From ZC4RG30 sp046047615 (GTDB lineage Bacteria; Pseudomonadota; Gammaproteobacteria; Steroidobacterales; Steroidobacteraceae), in assembly GCA_046047615.1 (NCBI GenBank), contig JBJOHO010000029.1, positions 1-21,792 of the forward strand: a DNA stretch of 21,792 bases, read 5' to 3'. How positions within the stretch are numbered: the stretch's first letter is position 1; each line of letters begins with the position of its first letter. A program made the translations under genes and the position numbers. The notes beneath the pieces were generated by a model. That model did no database searches. It was not told the DNA's origin and saw nothing but the letters and a program-made list of their open reading frames with translations. Shown here piece by piece: positions 1 to 6,673 of this stretch.

Positions 1-828
1 GCACCTCCGACGAATCTTCCTATCAACACATTCCCTCCCCTGCTCGCCGTTGACGAAGGCCCCGCATGCACGCTGTTGAACGCCGACGGTGCCGGCCATT
101 TCCTGCTGGCCTGCGACCACGCCAGCAGCCGCATCCCGCGTGCACTCGGCACTCTGGGCCTCAGCGACGACGCCTTGAGCCAGCACATCGTCTGGGACAT
201 CGGCGCCGCGGCCGTGGCACAGCAAGTCTCCGCCTTGCTCGACGCACCGCTGCTGTTGCAGAACTGGTCCCGCCTGGTCATCGACTGCAACCGCCCACCC
301 CATGTGAAGGACTCGATCCCGGCGCGTAGTGGCGGCATCGACATCCCCGGGAATGCGGATCTGGACGCTGCCCGACGCAGCCTGCGCCGCCGCGAGATAT
401 TCGACCCCTACCACGCGCGCCTGCGGCATGAACTCAACCGCCGTGCCGCCGCACGGCGGCTCACGGTGCTGGTTGCGGTGCACAGTTTCACGCCGGTCTG
501 GCAGGGCATGCCGCGGCCCTGGCACTGCGGTTTGATGTACCACCGGGATACGCGCTTCGCTGGTGCCTTGCTGCCGCTGCTGCGCGCCGAGCCAGGATGG
601 GTGGTGGGGGACAACGAGCCCTATGCGATGGGCGACGACACCGACTACACGCTGCCGGTGCATGGCGAGGGCCGCCGCATCCTGCATGTGGGGATTGAGA
701 TGCGGCAGGACCTCATCTCATCAATCGAGGGCCAGACCGAATGGGCGGCGCGGCTTGCCCGCCTGCTGCCGGCCACGCTGCAGGCATTGGGGGCGCTGGA
801 CGCGACACCAAAGGATGAGGTCCGCTAG
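1..828 (+). CDS. N-formylglutamate amidohydrolase family protein (5' partial)
   Basis: The product belongs to the N-formylglutamate amidohydrolase family (metal-dependent deformylation of N-formylglutamate, classically the last step of one histidine-degradation route; many members have no tested substrate). Visible signatures are a CDHAS segment at bases 112-126, a RLVIDCNRPP block, a HSFTPVW segment, GLMYHRD, and a C-terminal GDNEPY...HVGIEMRQD block. The Asp, His and Glu residues of these blocks are the likely metal and catalytic positions. The reading frame is open back to base 1 with no ATG or GTG before the conserved CDHAS block. The only initiators there would be TTG at 76 or CTG codons, and the residues encoded by 1-75 look like the normal N-terminal tail of this family. 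I therefore treat the gene as entering from outside the window. It ends 21 bases before the next gene and may be co-transcribed with it. Family assignment is firm; the exact substrate is not. Confidence 0.85.
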   Translation, partial: APPTNLPINTFPPLLAVDEGPACTLLNADGAGHFLLACDHASSRIPRALGTLGLSDDALSQHIVWDIGAAAVAQQVSALLDAPLLLQNWSRLVIDCNRPPHVKDSIPARSGGIDIPGNADLDAARRSLRRREIFDPYHARLRHELNRRAAARRLTVLVAVHSFTPVWQGMPRPWHCGLMYHRDTRFAGALLPLLRAEPGWVVGDNEPYAMGDDTDYTLPVHGEGRRILHVGIEMRQDLISSIEGQTEWAARLARLLPATLQALGALDATPKDEVR

Positions 829-837
829 GCTGGCGTC

Positions 838-844
838 AAGGAGA
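838..844 (+). promoter_or_regulatory. Consensus ribosome binding site
   Basis: AAGGAGA lies 5 bases before the ATG at 850. It is one of the few full Shine-Dalgarno matches in the window and fixes the start of the alpha/beta hydrolase gene. Confidence 0.75.
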
Positions 845-849
845 TCCCC

Positions 850-1533
850 ATGACCACATTCGTCCTTGTTCACGGCGCATGGCACGGCAGCTGGTGCTGG
901 AAGCGCGTCCGCAAGGCCTTGCAGGCCGCCGGCCACGAGGTCTTCACCCCCACGCTCACAGGCGTTGGCGAACGCTCGCACCTGCTGGCCCGCGACGTTG
1001 ACCTGCGCACGCACCAGCTCGACGTCATGAACCTGCTGCGCTGGGAAGAGCTGGACGATGTCGTGCTCTGTGGTCACTCCTACGCCGGCTTCGTGGTCAG
1101 CGGCGTGGCCGATGCCATGCCGGAGCGGCTGCGCGCGCTGGTCTACCTGGATGCCTTCGTGCCCGAACACGGCGAATGCCTGGCGAACCTGGCACCGGTG
1201 TCCGGCGATGAGCTCGTCGACGGTTGGAAGTCGCCGCCGATTCCGGCCGCCGCGTTCAACGTGAACACCGCGGACCAGGCCTGGGTGGACCGCCAGTGCA
1301 CGCTGCAGTCACTGGCCTGTTTCCAGCAGCCGCTGCAGCTCACGGGTGGCCTCGCCCGCGTGCCGCGGGTGCGCTACCTGTTCGCCAGCGGCTGGGCCGA
1401 GGGCAACCCGATCTTCCGGCCGCAGTACGAGCGCGCCAAGGCCAGGGGCTGGGACACCGCCGAGATCGACTGTGGGCACGATGTGATGCTGGACGCGCCC
1501 GAGGCGCTGACGCGTTATCTGCTGGCGTCCTGA
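850..1533 (+). CDS. Alpha/beta hydrolase (esterase-like)
   Basis: A 227-residue single-domain alpha/beta hydrolase with no signal peptide, so probably cytoplasmic. The N-terminus LVHGAWHGSWCW gives the HG oxyanion region. GHSYAG places the nucleophile Ser at residue 77. CGHDVMLDAPE gives the catalytic His at about residue 210. The HGAWHGSWCW start and the overall length resemble the methylesterase/hydroxynitrile-lyase-like branch of the fold and its bacterial esterase relatives. The acidic triad member is not obvious: the usual Asp before the His region is replaced by a GWAEG stretch, with Glu 184 a possible substitute. The gene follows the amidohydrolase by 21 bases with a strong ribosome binding site. 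Its 3' end overlaps the convergent 7TMR-DISM gene by 19 bases. The substrate cannot be inferred. Confidence 0.85.
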   Translation: MTTFVLVHGAWHGSWCWKRVRKALQAAGHEVFTPTLTGVGERSHLLARDVDLRTHQLDVMNLLRWEELDDVVLCGHSYAGFVVSGVADAMPERLRALVYLDAFVPEHGECLANLAPVSGDELVDGWKSPPIPAAAFNVNTADQAWVDRQCTLQSLACFQQPLQLTGGLARVPRVRYLFASGWAEGNPIFRPQYERAKARGWDTAEIDCGHDVMLDAPEALTRYLLAS

Positions 1534-2711
1534 GGCCTGCTCGCGGGCTTGTTGTTGGGCACCTCCAGCAACGCCAGTGCCATCAGCAGCGTCCCCAGCG
1601 ACACGCTCCACTGCAGCGCGTAGAAAGTGAAGGCGTTGCTGGGGAGCAAGCCGAAGCTGTGGGTGGCTGCGAGCACTCCGCCGCTCCACACGATGGCGTG
1701 GGCGACGCCAAAAGCCCGCATCTCGCGTGTGCCCCGCCGGGCCATCACGATGGATGCGGCCACCACGACCACGCCCAGCAGGGGCGCGCCGATCAACAGC
1801 ATCAGCCGCTGGAAGGGTTGCCACGGCGGGACCACCAGGGACAGGTAGAACGTCAGCGCAAGGCCGAGGAACAGCACAACCCCGACCGCCAGTGTACGGT
1901 CCAGACGTGGCCAGCCCGGCTTGAGGTCGAGGATCTCGCGCGCGAGGGCCGCCCCCAATCCGGCAGTGAGGCATAGCATCGACTGTTCGGCGACGGCGTC
2001 GAATCCAAAGGCTGTGGGCCACAGGTAGAGCCTGCCGTGGCCGTTTCCGGCCAGCAGGGCGATCACGAACGCAGCACCGAGGGCTCCGTACAGCAGCAGC
2101 TTCCTGCTGCGGTGCACGACTCCCAGCAGCAGCCCGAGCAGGGCCAGGGCGCCGATCTCCCCGTAGGACACCGCCTCCAGCAGGGTGGTCAGCTGCTGCC
2201 GGCCGGCGAAGTCGGCGGCAGTGTGCAGGCGCAGCGGTATGACAGCAGCAGCATCGTCGCGGATGTTCAGGTAGTGGACGCGGGGTTGCGGCCCGATGCC
2301 GACGGGAAACGCGAAGTTGGCGGCGGGCAAGGCACGCGCCGAAGCGGCATAGGCACTGCCCGTGGTGGTTACGCCTCCCTCGGCCATGTAGAGCTGCACG
2401 TGGTCAAGGCGGGCGTCTGCCACCTCCAGGATGTAGGCGGCAGGCGGTCCTTCAGTGTTCTGCAAGGTCAGCCGGAACCAGACACCGCCGCCGCTGCGGG
2501 CCAGTGTGTGCTGCTTGCCGGGAGGCAACGGCTGGAAGGCGCGCGTTCCGGCAAGGGCTTTGGCGTCGTTGATGCGCAGGTGGCCACCCGGGTCCGCCAG
2601 CCACTCCACTGTCATCAACGGTGTTGCGGCTGGTGAGCTTGCCGCAAGGGCAGGAGCTGCACCGAGTGCAGCGATCCAGAGCAGGCAGCGGCCCAGCCAG
2701 CCCGGCCTCAT
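1515..2711 (-). CDS. 7TMR-DISM family membrane sensor without output domain
   Basis: A 398-residue membrane protein of the 7TMR-DISM type (seven-transmembrane receptors with diverse intracellular signalling modules). Residues 1-24 form a signal peptide ending near ALAAS. Residues about 30-165 form an extracytoplasmic beta-rich ligand-binding domain of the DISMED2 kind, with the hallmark GVWFRLTLQN at 76-85 and LEVADARLDHVQLY at 95-108. From about residue 182 to 383 there are seven hydrophobic segments. Most family members continue into a histidine kinase, GGDEF or phosphatase domain. This one stops about 15 residues after the last segment, so it has no recognisable output module and would have to signal through a partner. 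Its ATG overlaps the stop of the upstream ion channel gene (ATGA), which makes the channel the obvious candidate partner. The 3' end overlaps the convergent hydrolase gene. Confidence 0.82.
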   Translation of the reverse strand: MRPGWLGRCLLWIAALGAAPALAASSPAATPLMTVEWLADPGGHLRINDAKALAGTRAFQPLPPGKQHTLARSGGGVWFRLTLQNTEGPPAAYILEVADARLDHVQLYMAEGGVTTTGSAYAASARALPAANFAFPVGIGPQPRVHYLNIRDDAAAVIPLRLHTAADFAGRQQLTTLLEAVSYGEIGALALLGLLLGVVHRSRKLLLYGALGAAFVIALLAGNGHGRLYLWPTAFGFDAVAEQSMLCLTAGLGAALAREILDLKPGWPRLDRTLAVGVVLFLGLALTFYLSLVVPPWQPFQRLMLLIGAPLLGVVVVAASIVMARRGTREMRAFGVAHAIVWSGGVLAATHSFGLLPSNAFTFYALQWSVSLGTLLMALALLEVPNNKPASRPQDASR

Positions 2712-3553
2712 GGCTTGCCCAGCCGGCGCTCAAGGCGTTCGAGGGCCTGACGTGCATGGCGCAGATCCTGCTGCAGGATCTGCAGGTCCGCATCAAGTCC
2801 GGCCGCGGCGTCCAGTGGCGACTCGTCAGGCGATTCTTTGCCAATGATCGCGGCGCGGCTCTCCTCGAGGCTGTCGAGGATCACGGCGATGAACAGGTTC
2901 ATTGCGACAAAGGTGCCGATCACGACGAAGCTCAGGAAATAGATCCAGGCCCAGCCATGTCGTGTGCTGGCCTGGGCCATGACGTCGGTCCAACCCTCCA
3001 GCGTCACCACCTGGAACAGCGTCAGCAGCGCGGTGCCGAGGCCGGCCCACCGTTGCGGATCGGCGTCACGGAACAGGTGGATGCCGATGACTGCATAAAT
3101 GTAGAAGATCAACGCCAGCAGGACGATGACGTTGCCCATGCGCGGCACCGACTTCACCAAGGTGCTCACGATCAGCCGCAACTGCGGCACCGCCGACAAC
3201 AGGCGCAGCACACGCAGCACGCGCAGCAGCCTGGCGGCAAGCGCAAACTGGCCGGCCGCCGGCACCAGCGACAGCACCACGATCGTGAAGTCGAAAAAGT
3301 TCCAACCATCGCGGAAGTAGCGCCAGGGCTTGGGCCATTGCGCAGCGAGTTTGAGCAGCGCTTCGATGACGAACACCGTCAGGACGATGCGGTCGGCGAT
3401 GTGCAGCCATGTCCCGTGGCGCGCCATCAGCGTGGTGGAGGTCTCCAGACCGACAAGGATGCCGCTGAGGAGGATCACGACGATGATGAACGGCTCGAAT
3501 GCCCGGGCGGTGGTGATCCGGCGGAAGGGATTGCGATCGGCTTCTGTGCGCAT
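2708..3553 (-). CDS. Single-domain voltage-gated cation channel (BacNav/BacCav type)
   Basis: A 281-residue six-helix channel subunit expected to tetramerise in the inner membrane. S1 spans about residues 18-38, S2 52-70 and S3 82-100. S4 carries arginines at 108, 111, 114 and 117, exactly every third residue, so the voltage sensor is intact. An S4-S5 linker follows, then S5 at about 139-163, a pore helix, and the selectivity filter TLEGWTD at residues 184-190. S6 spans about 203-228, with the FVAMNLFIAVI signature of the family. Residues about 253-278 (LDADLQILQQDL... ending LERLERRLGK) form the heptad-like C-terminal coiled coil typical of NaChBac relatives. NaChBac itself has TLESWAS. Gly at the fourth filter position and Asp at the seventh are unlike the sodium channels and point to calcium permeation by inference. 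The gene is first in a two-gene minus-strand unit and its TGA overlaps the ATG of the 7TMR-DISM gene. Confidence 0.92.
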   Translation of the reverse strand: MRTEADRNPFRRITTARAFEPFIIVVILLSGILVGLETSTTLMARHGTWLHIADRIVLTVFVIEALLKLAAQWPKPWRYFRDGWNFFDFTIVVLSLVPAAGQFALAARLLRVLRVLRLLSAVPQLRLIVSTLVKSVPRMGNVIVLLALIFYIYAVIGIHLFRDADPQRWAGLGTALLTLFQVVTLEGWTDVMAQASTRHGWAWIYFLSFVVIGTFVAMNLFIAVILDSLEESRAAIIGKESPDESPLDAAAGLDADLQILQQDLRHARQALERLERRLGKP

Positions 3554-3578
3554 GGGTGCAAAGATATGCCAGCAGCAG

Positions 3579-3600
3579 CCGTCACGTTACATACCGTCAC
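3579..3600. repeat. Direct repeat CCGTCAC in the divergent intergenic region
   Basis: CCGTCAC occurs at 3579-3585 and again at 3594-3600, 15 bases apart start to start, in the 82-base region between the divergent channel and nitroreductase genes. The bases between and around them form an imperfect palindrome, GTCACGTTAC. This could be a regulator site serving either gene, but no regulator is identified. Confidence 0.3.
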
Positions 3601-3623
3601 CCGTGCCGGGGCGGGTGCTCGGA

Positions 3624-3629
3624 TAGAAT
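3624..3629 (+). promoter_or_regulatory. Candidate -10 element for a leaderless nitroreductase transcript
   Basis: TAGAAT matches the sigma-70 -10 consensus at five of six positions and ends 6 bases before the ATG at 3636. Transcription would then start at or next to the A of the start codon. No Shine-Dalgarno sequence is present in GCCGC before the ATG, consistent with a leaderless mRNA. No convincing -35 is seen 16-18 bases upstream. Confidence 0.45.
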
Positions 3630-3635
3630 CGCCGC

Positions 3636-4244
3636 ATGAGCATCGATGCCGCCACGACTCCGATCGACAGCCTGCTGGGCCGCCGCTCCCTGGCGGGGGC
3701 CTTTCTCGCTGCCCCCGCGCCCGACGCCGCGCAGCTGCGCCAGATCCTTGGGGCTGCGCAGCGCGCGGCCGACCATGGTCGTCTTCGGCCTTGGCGGTTC
3801 TGGGTCGTGCACCCGGAGCACTATGAGTTTTTCTTCGACCGGCTTGCGGAGGCCGCGACCCGGCAGCAGGGGGATCCCTCGCGCCTTGCGCTGAACCGCG
3901 ACAAGTACCGGCTCACTGCCCGGGCTCCGGTCATGGTCGTCGTCGGCGCGAAGGTGGATCCCGGGCACAAGGTGCCCGTGGTCGAGCAGGGTTTTGCGGC
4001 GGCGGGCGCTGCGCAACTGGTCCTCAACGGGGCGCATGCACTTGGCTTTGGTGCGTTCCTGTTTTCCGGGCCGGGGGTGTTCGACCCGGCCTTCAAGGCC
4101 AGTTTTGGTCTCGGCGAGGCAGACTCGCTCATCGGCGTGATCTGCATCGGTACCCCGGCGGGTCCCGGCAAGCCCGGCCCGTCGGCCGAGCAGGCCGTGG
4201 AGGACGGGCTGCGCGACACGGTCCGGACGTGGCAACCGGACTGA
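3636..4244 (+). CDS. Nitroreductase family protein (YdjA-like)
   Basis: A 202-residue FMN-dependent nitroreductase-fold protein, resembling E. coli YdjA in size and motifs. The N-terminal GRRS (residues 15-18) contributes to FMN phosphate binding. ADHGRLRPWRFWVV at 45-58 matches the APDHKSMQPWHFFVI region of YdjA. HKVPVVEQ at 111-118 matches its HKVPRWEQ segment. GFGAFLFSG at 137-145 and IGVICIGTP at 166-174 complete the fold. It is probably a cytoplasmic homodimer reducing nitro or quinone-like substrates with NAD(P)H; the true substrate of this subfamily is not settled. The start is set by the ATG directly after TAGAAT, and no ribosome binding site is visible. The TolC-family gene follows with a 2-base gap or, if its earlier GTG is used, an overlap, so the two are almost certainly co-transcribed. 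Confidence 0.85.
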   Translation: MSIDAATTPIDSLLGRRSLAGAFLAAPAPDAAQLRQILGAAQRAADHGRLRPWRFWVVHPEHYEFFFDRLAEAATRQQGDPSRLALNRDKYRLTARAPVMVVVGAKVDPGHKVPVVEQGFAAAGAAQLVLNGAHALGFGAFLFSGPGVFDPAFKASFGLGEADSLIGVICIGTPAGPGKPGPSAEQAVEDGLRDTVRTWQPD

Positions 4245-4246
4245 CC

Positions 4247-5629
4247 GTGAACCTGGCGCGGGCCCTCGCGGTCAGGCTGTGTTGTGTTTCGGGCTTGCTG
4301 GCCGCGCCGTTCTGTGCCGCGCAGGGCTTCGATGACATTGCCGGTGGTCTGCTTTCCGAGGCGCTCGCGTCAAACCTGGCACTGCGGGCCGCAGAGGGCG
4401 ACCTGCGAGCCGCAGAGTCCGCGCTTGCCGCCGCAAGGGCACGTTATTGGCCTGAGATATCGCTGAACGCGCGCTACACGCTTGCGGACGGTGGCCGGCA
4501 GATCGAGTTTCCGCTCGGACAGCTGTTGAACCCTGCCTACCAGACCCTGAATGAGCTGCTCGTGGCGCAGGGCCAGCAGGCCCGGTTCGCACCTCTCCCG
4601 GACCAGGCCTTCGACTTCCAGCGTGCTCACGAGCAGGACTCCCGACTGAGCCTGCGGCTGCCGTTGTATGCGCCTGGCCTTGGCGCCGCAGTTGACGCAC
4701 AACGTGCCCGCGTCGCCGGCAGCGGTGCGGGCCGTGAGGCGTTGCAGCGGCAGGTGCGGCGCGACATGTGGCAGGCCTATGCCCGGCACCTCCAGGCAGT
4801 GGGGCGCGTGGATGTCCTGGCCGAGGCGGTCGGTGTCCTGCAATCCAACCTCCGTGCCGTCGAGGCCCTTCACCGGGAGGGCAGCGTCACGCGTGACCAG
4901 GTGTTGCGGGCGCAGGCCGAGCTGCTCGGGCTGCAACAACAGTGGCAGACGGCGCAGGTCGCTGTCGTCGAAAGCCGCGCATGGGTGAACGCCCTGCGCA
5001 ACCACCCGCTGGAGAGCCCGGTGCCCGTGCCAGAGGTCGGGGCAACGGAGGGTCTGCCTGCGGCAGGCAAGGCGGCCGATCTTTTGCCCACGCCACGCCC
5101 TGAGCGCACACAGGCGGCCGCGGCCAGGGCCGCTGCCGAGGCGCTCGTCAAGGTTGCGTCGGCAGCGCGCCGCCCGCAACTGGCGCTGGGTATCGACGCC
5201 GGCACTCAGGGCACGGACTACGGTCTTGGGCCGGGCTACAACTATGTCGCGGCATCCGTGCTGCTGACCTGGAAGTTTTTCGATGGCGGGGCGTCCCGGG
5301 CTGCCGTGGCGGAGGCCCGTGCACTTGCGCGCCGCAGCGCCGCGATGGAACAGGACGTGGCGCAATCCCTGGCCTTGCAGTCCCTGCGGGCGCGGGAGCA
5401 GCTGAAATCGGCGTTGCTGTCGCGCGAGCTGGCGTTGTCGCGGAATGCAGCCGCTGCTTCGGCATTGCGGATTGCTCAGCGCCAACGCGACGAGGGTGTC
5501 ATTGCCCAGGTGGCTTTCCTTGACACTCAGGCTGCCGCGTTGGCCGCTCGCCAAGGCGTGGTCGATGCGGAGCTGTCGTTGCGGGTGGCGCAGGCAGAGC
5601 ATGTGTTTGCCGGAGAGGATCCCCCATGA
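4247..5629 (+). CDS. TolC-family outer membrane efflux protein
   Basis: A protein of about 460 residues that would form the trimeric outer-membrane/periplasmic duct of the pump encoded downstream. A signal peptide (start MNLARALAVRL, cleavage near CAAQG) precedes a long alpha-helical region with two halves of the outer membrane efflux repeat: ALASNLALRAAEGDLRAAESALAAARARYWPEI in the first half, cut here into its motifs LALRAAEGDL and ARARYWPEI, and the matching KVASAARRPQLALGI in the second. Each half carries the P-x-I or P-x-L turn that leads into a beta strand. SLRLPLY and LLTWKFFDGG mark the two membrane strand regions. I place the start at GTG 4247 because it gives a compact signal peptide; an in-frame GTG at 4229 would add six residues and overlap the nitroreductase gene by 16 bases. 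Neither start has a strong ribosome binding site. The stop overlaps the adaptor start (ATGA). Confidence 0.87.
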   Translation: MNLARALAVRLCCVSGLLAAPFCAAQGFDDIAGGLLSEALASNLALRAAEGDLRAAESALAAARARYWPEISLNARYTLADGGRQIEFPLGQLLNPAYQTLNELLVAQGQQARFAPLPDQAFDFQRAHEQDSRLSLRLPLYAPGLGAAVDAQRARVAGSGAGREALQRQVRRDMWQAYARHLQAVGRVDVLAEAVGVLQSNLRAVEALHREGSVTRDQVLRAQAELLGLQQQWQTAQVAVVESRAWVNALRNHPLESPVPVPEVGATEGLPAAGKAADLLPTPRPERTQAAAARAAAEALVKVASAARRPQLALGIDAGTQGTDYGLGPGYNYVAASVLLTWKFFDGGASRAAVAEARALARRSAAMEQDVAQSLALQSLRAREQLKSALLSRELALSRNAAAASALRIAQRQRDEGVIAQVAFLDTQAAALAARQGVVDAELSLRVAQAEHVFAGEDPP

Positions 5630-6663
5630 CACGAGCACGCCGACGAGCAGCCTGGGTGGTTACGGTGGGCGCGTTCGCGCTCGTTGGCTGCGAGGGTCCA
5701 GCGCCCGCACCGGAATCGGCGGCACGACCGGTGGCTGTTGCCACGGCCGCCACCGTCTCAGGCCTGCCGCCCTTGCGTCTTCCCGGCGTCGTTGCGCCGC
5801 GGGAGGGAGTGCGGCTTTCCTTCAAGACCGGCGGTGTCCTGCGCAGCGTTGACGTCCGCGAGGGGGATGCCGTTGCGGCAGGGCAGCGTCTGGCCCAACT
5901 CGAGTCCGTCGAGTTCGATGCCACGCTGCGTCAGTCTGCGGAGGCCTTGGCCAAGTCAGAGCGCGACCTTGCGCGGGCCGAGCGTCTGGTTGCCGACGAT
6001 GTCGTTCCGCGTCAGGCGGTCGATGACTTGCGTACGCTGCGCGATGCCGCGCGTGCGCAATGGGAAGCTGTCCGCTTCAACCAGCATCGTGCCGGCTTGC
6101 GGGCGCCCAGTGCGGGTCGGGTCCTGCGGCGCCTGGCCGAGCCGGCGGAGACGGTCGCGCCCGGACAGCCTGTGCTGCTGTTCGAGTCTGCCGGCAGCGG
6201 CATGGTGTTGCGTGTCGGCGTTTCGGACCGCGAGGTGGTGAGCCTGTCCAGTGGTCAGGCGGCACATGTTGAGCTCGATGCGTTGCCAGACGCCCGCATC
6301 GCCGGGCGGGTCCTGGAGGTCCCGGCCGCCGCGACCCTGCCGGGCGGCGTGTTCGAAGTGTCGGTGGCCTTGGTGGATCCCCCCGTGGCCGTGCGTAGCG
6401 GGATGGTGGGGCGCGTGGTCCTCGCCAGGCCCGCCGCAGTTCCGGATGTGGCACAAGTTCCCATCGGGGCCGTCGTTGCGGCCGACGGCGACAGGGCGCA
6501 TGTGTTCGTGCCCGTCGACGGCAAGGCTCGGCGTCGCGAGGTGGAAGTGGCGTGGATCGATGGCGAGCATGTGGCGCTGCGCTCGGGTCTCGTCGCGGGC
6601 GAGGCCGTGGTGACCTCGGGGGCCTTGTTCCTGGCCGATGGCGATGCAGTGACGGTCCAATGA
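5626..6663 (+). CDS. RND efflux periplasmic adaptor lipoprotein
   Basis: A 345-residue membrane fusion protein of the HlyD/AcrA type. ALVGC at residues 18-22 is a lipobox, so Cys 22 would be lipidated and the protein anchored in the inner membrane facing the periplasm. The barrel-sandwich (lipoyl-like) half-motifs are GGVLRSVDVREGDAVAAGQRL near residues 69-89 (key residues Gly 69, Val 77, Gly 80, Gly 85) and LRAPSAGRVLRRL near 158-170. Between them is a short alpha-helical hairpin of about 60 residues, then beta-barrel and membrane-proximal domains ending VVTSGALFLADGDAV. It joins the TolC-family duct to the RND permease. The start ATG overlaps the upstream TGA, and a GGAGAGG ribosome binding site lies within the end of the upstream gene. 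Its stop is 10 bases before the permease start. The substrate of the pump is not evident. Confidence 0.9.
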   Translation: MTRARRRAAWVVTVGAFALVGCEGPAPAPESAARPVAVATAATVSGLPPLRLPGVVAPREGVRLSFKTGGVLRSVDVREGDAVAAGQRLAQLESVEFDATLRQSAEALAKSERDLARAERLVADDVVPRQAVDDLRTLRDAARAQWEAVRFNQHRAGLRAPSAGRVLRRLAEPAETVAPGQPVLLFESAGSGMVLRVGVSDREVVSLSSGQAAHVELDALPDARIAGRVLEVPAAATLPGGVFEVSVALVDPPVAVRSGMVGRVVLARPAAVPDVAQVPIGAVVAADGDRAHVFVPVDGKARRREVEVAWIDGEHVALRSGLVAGEAVVTSGALFLADGDAVTVQ

Positions 6664-6673
6664 TGGGCAGCGC

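Noticed and set aside
2621..3826. 401-codon plus-strand open frame opposite the channel gene
   Set aside because: Antisense to the clear BacNav-type channel; composition dominated by Gln, Asp, His and Arg without any motif.
4370..5638. 422-codon minus-strand open frame opposite the TolC-family gene
   Set aside because: Shadow of a high-GC gene; no recognisable domain and no ribosome binding site.
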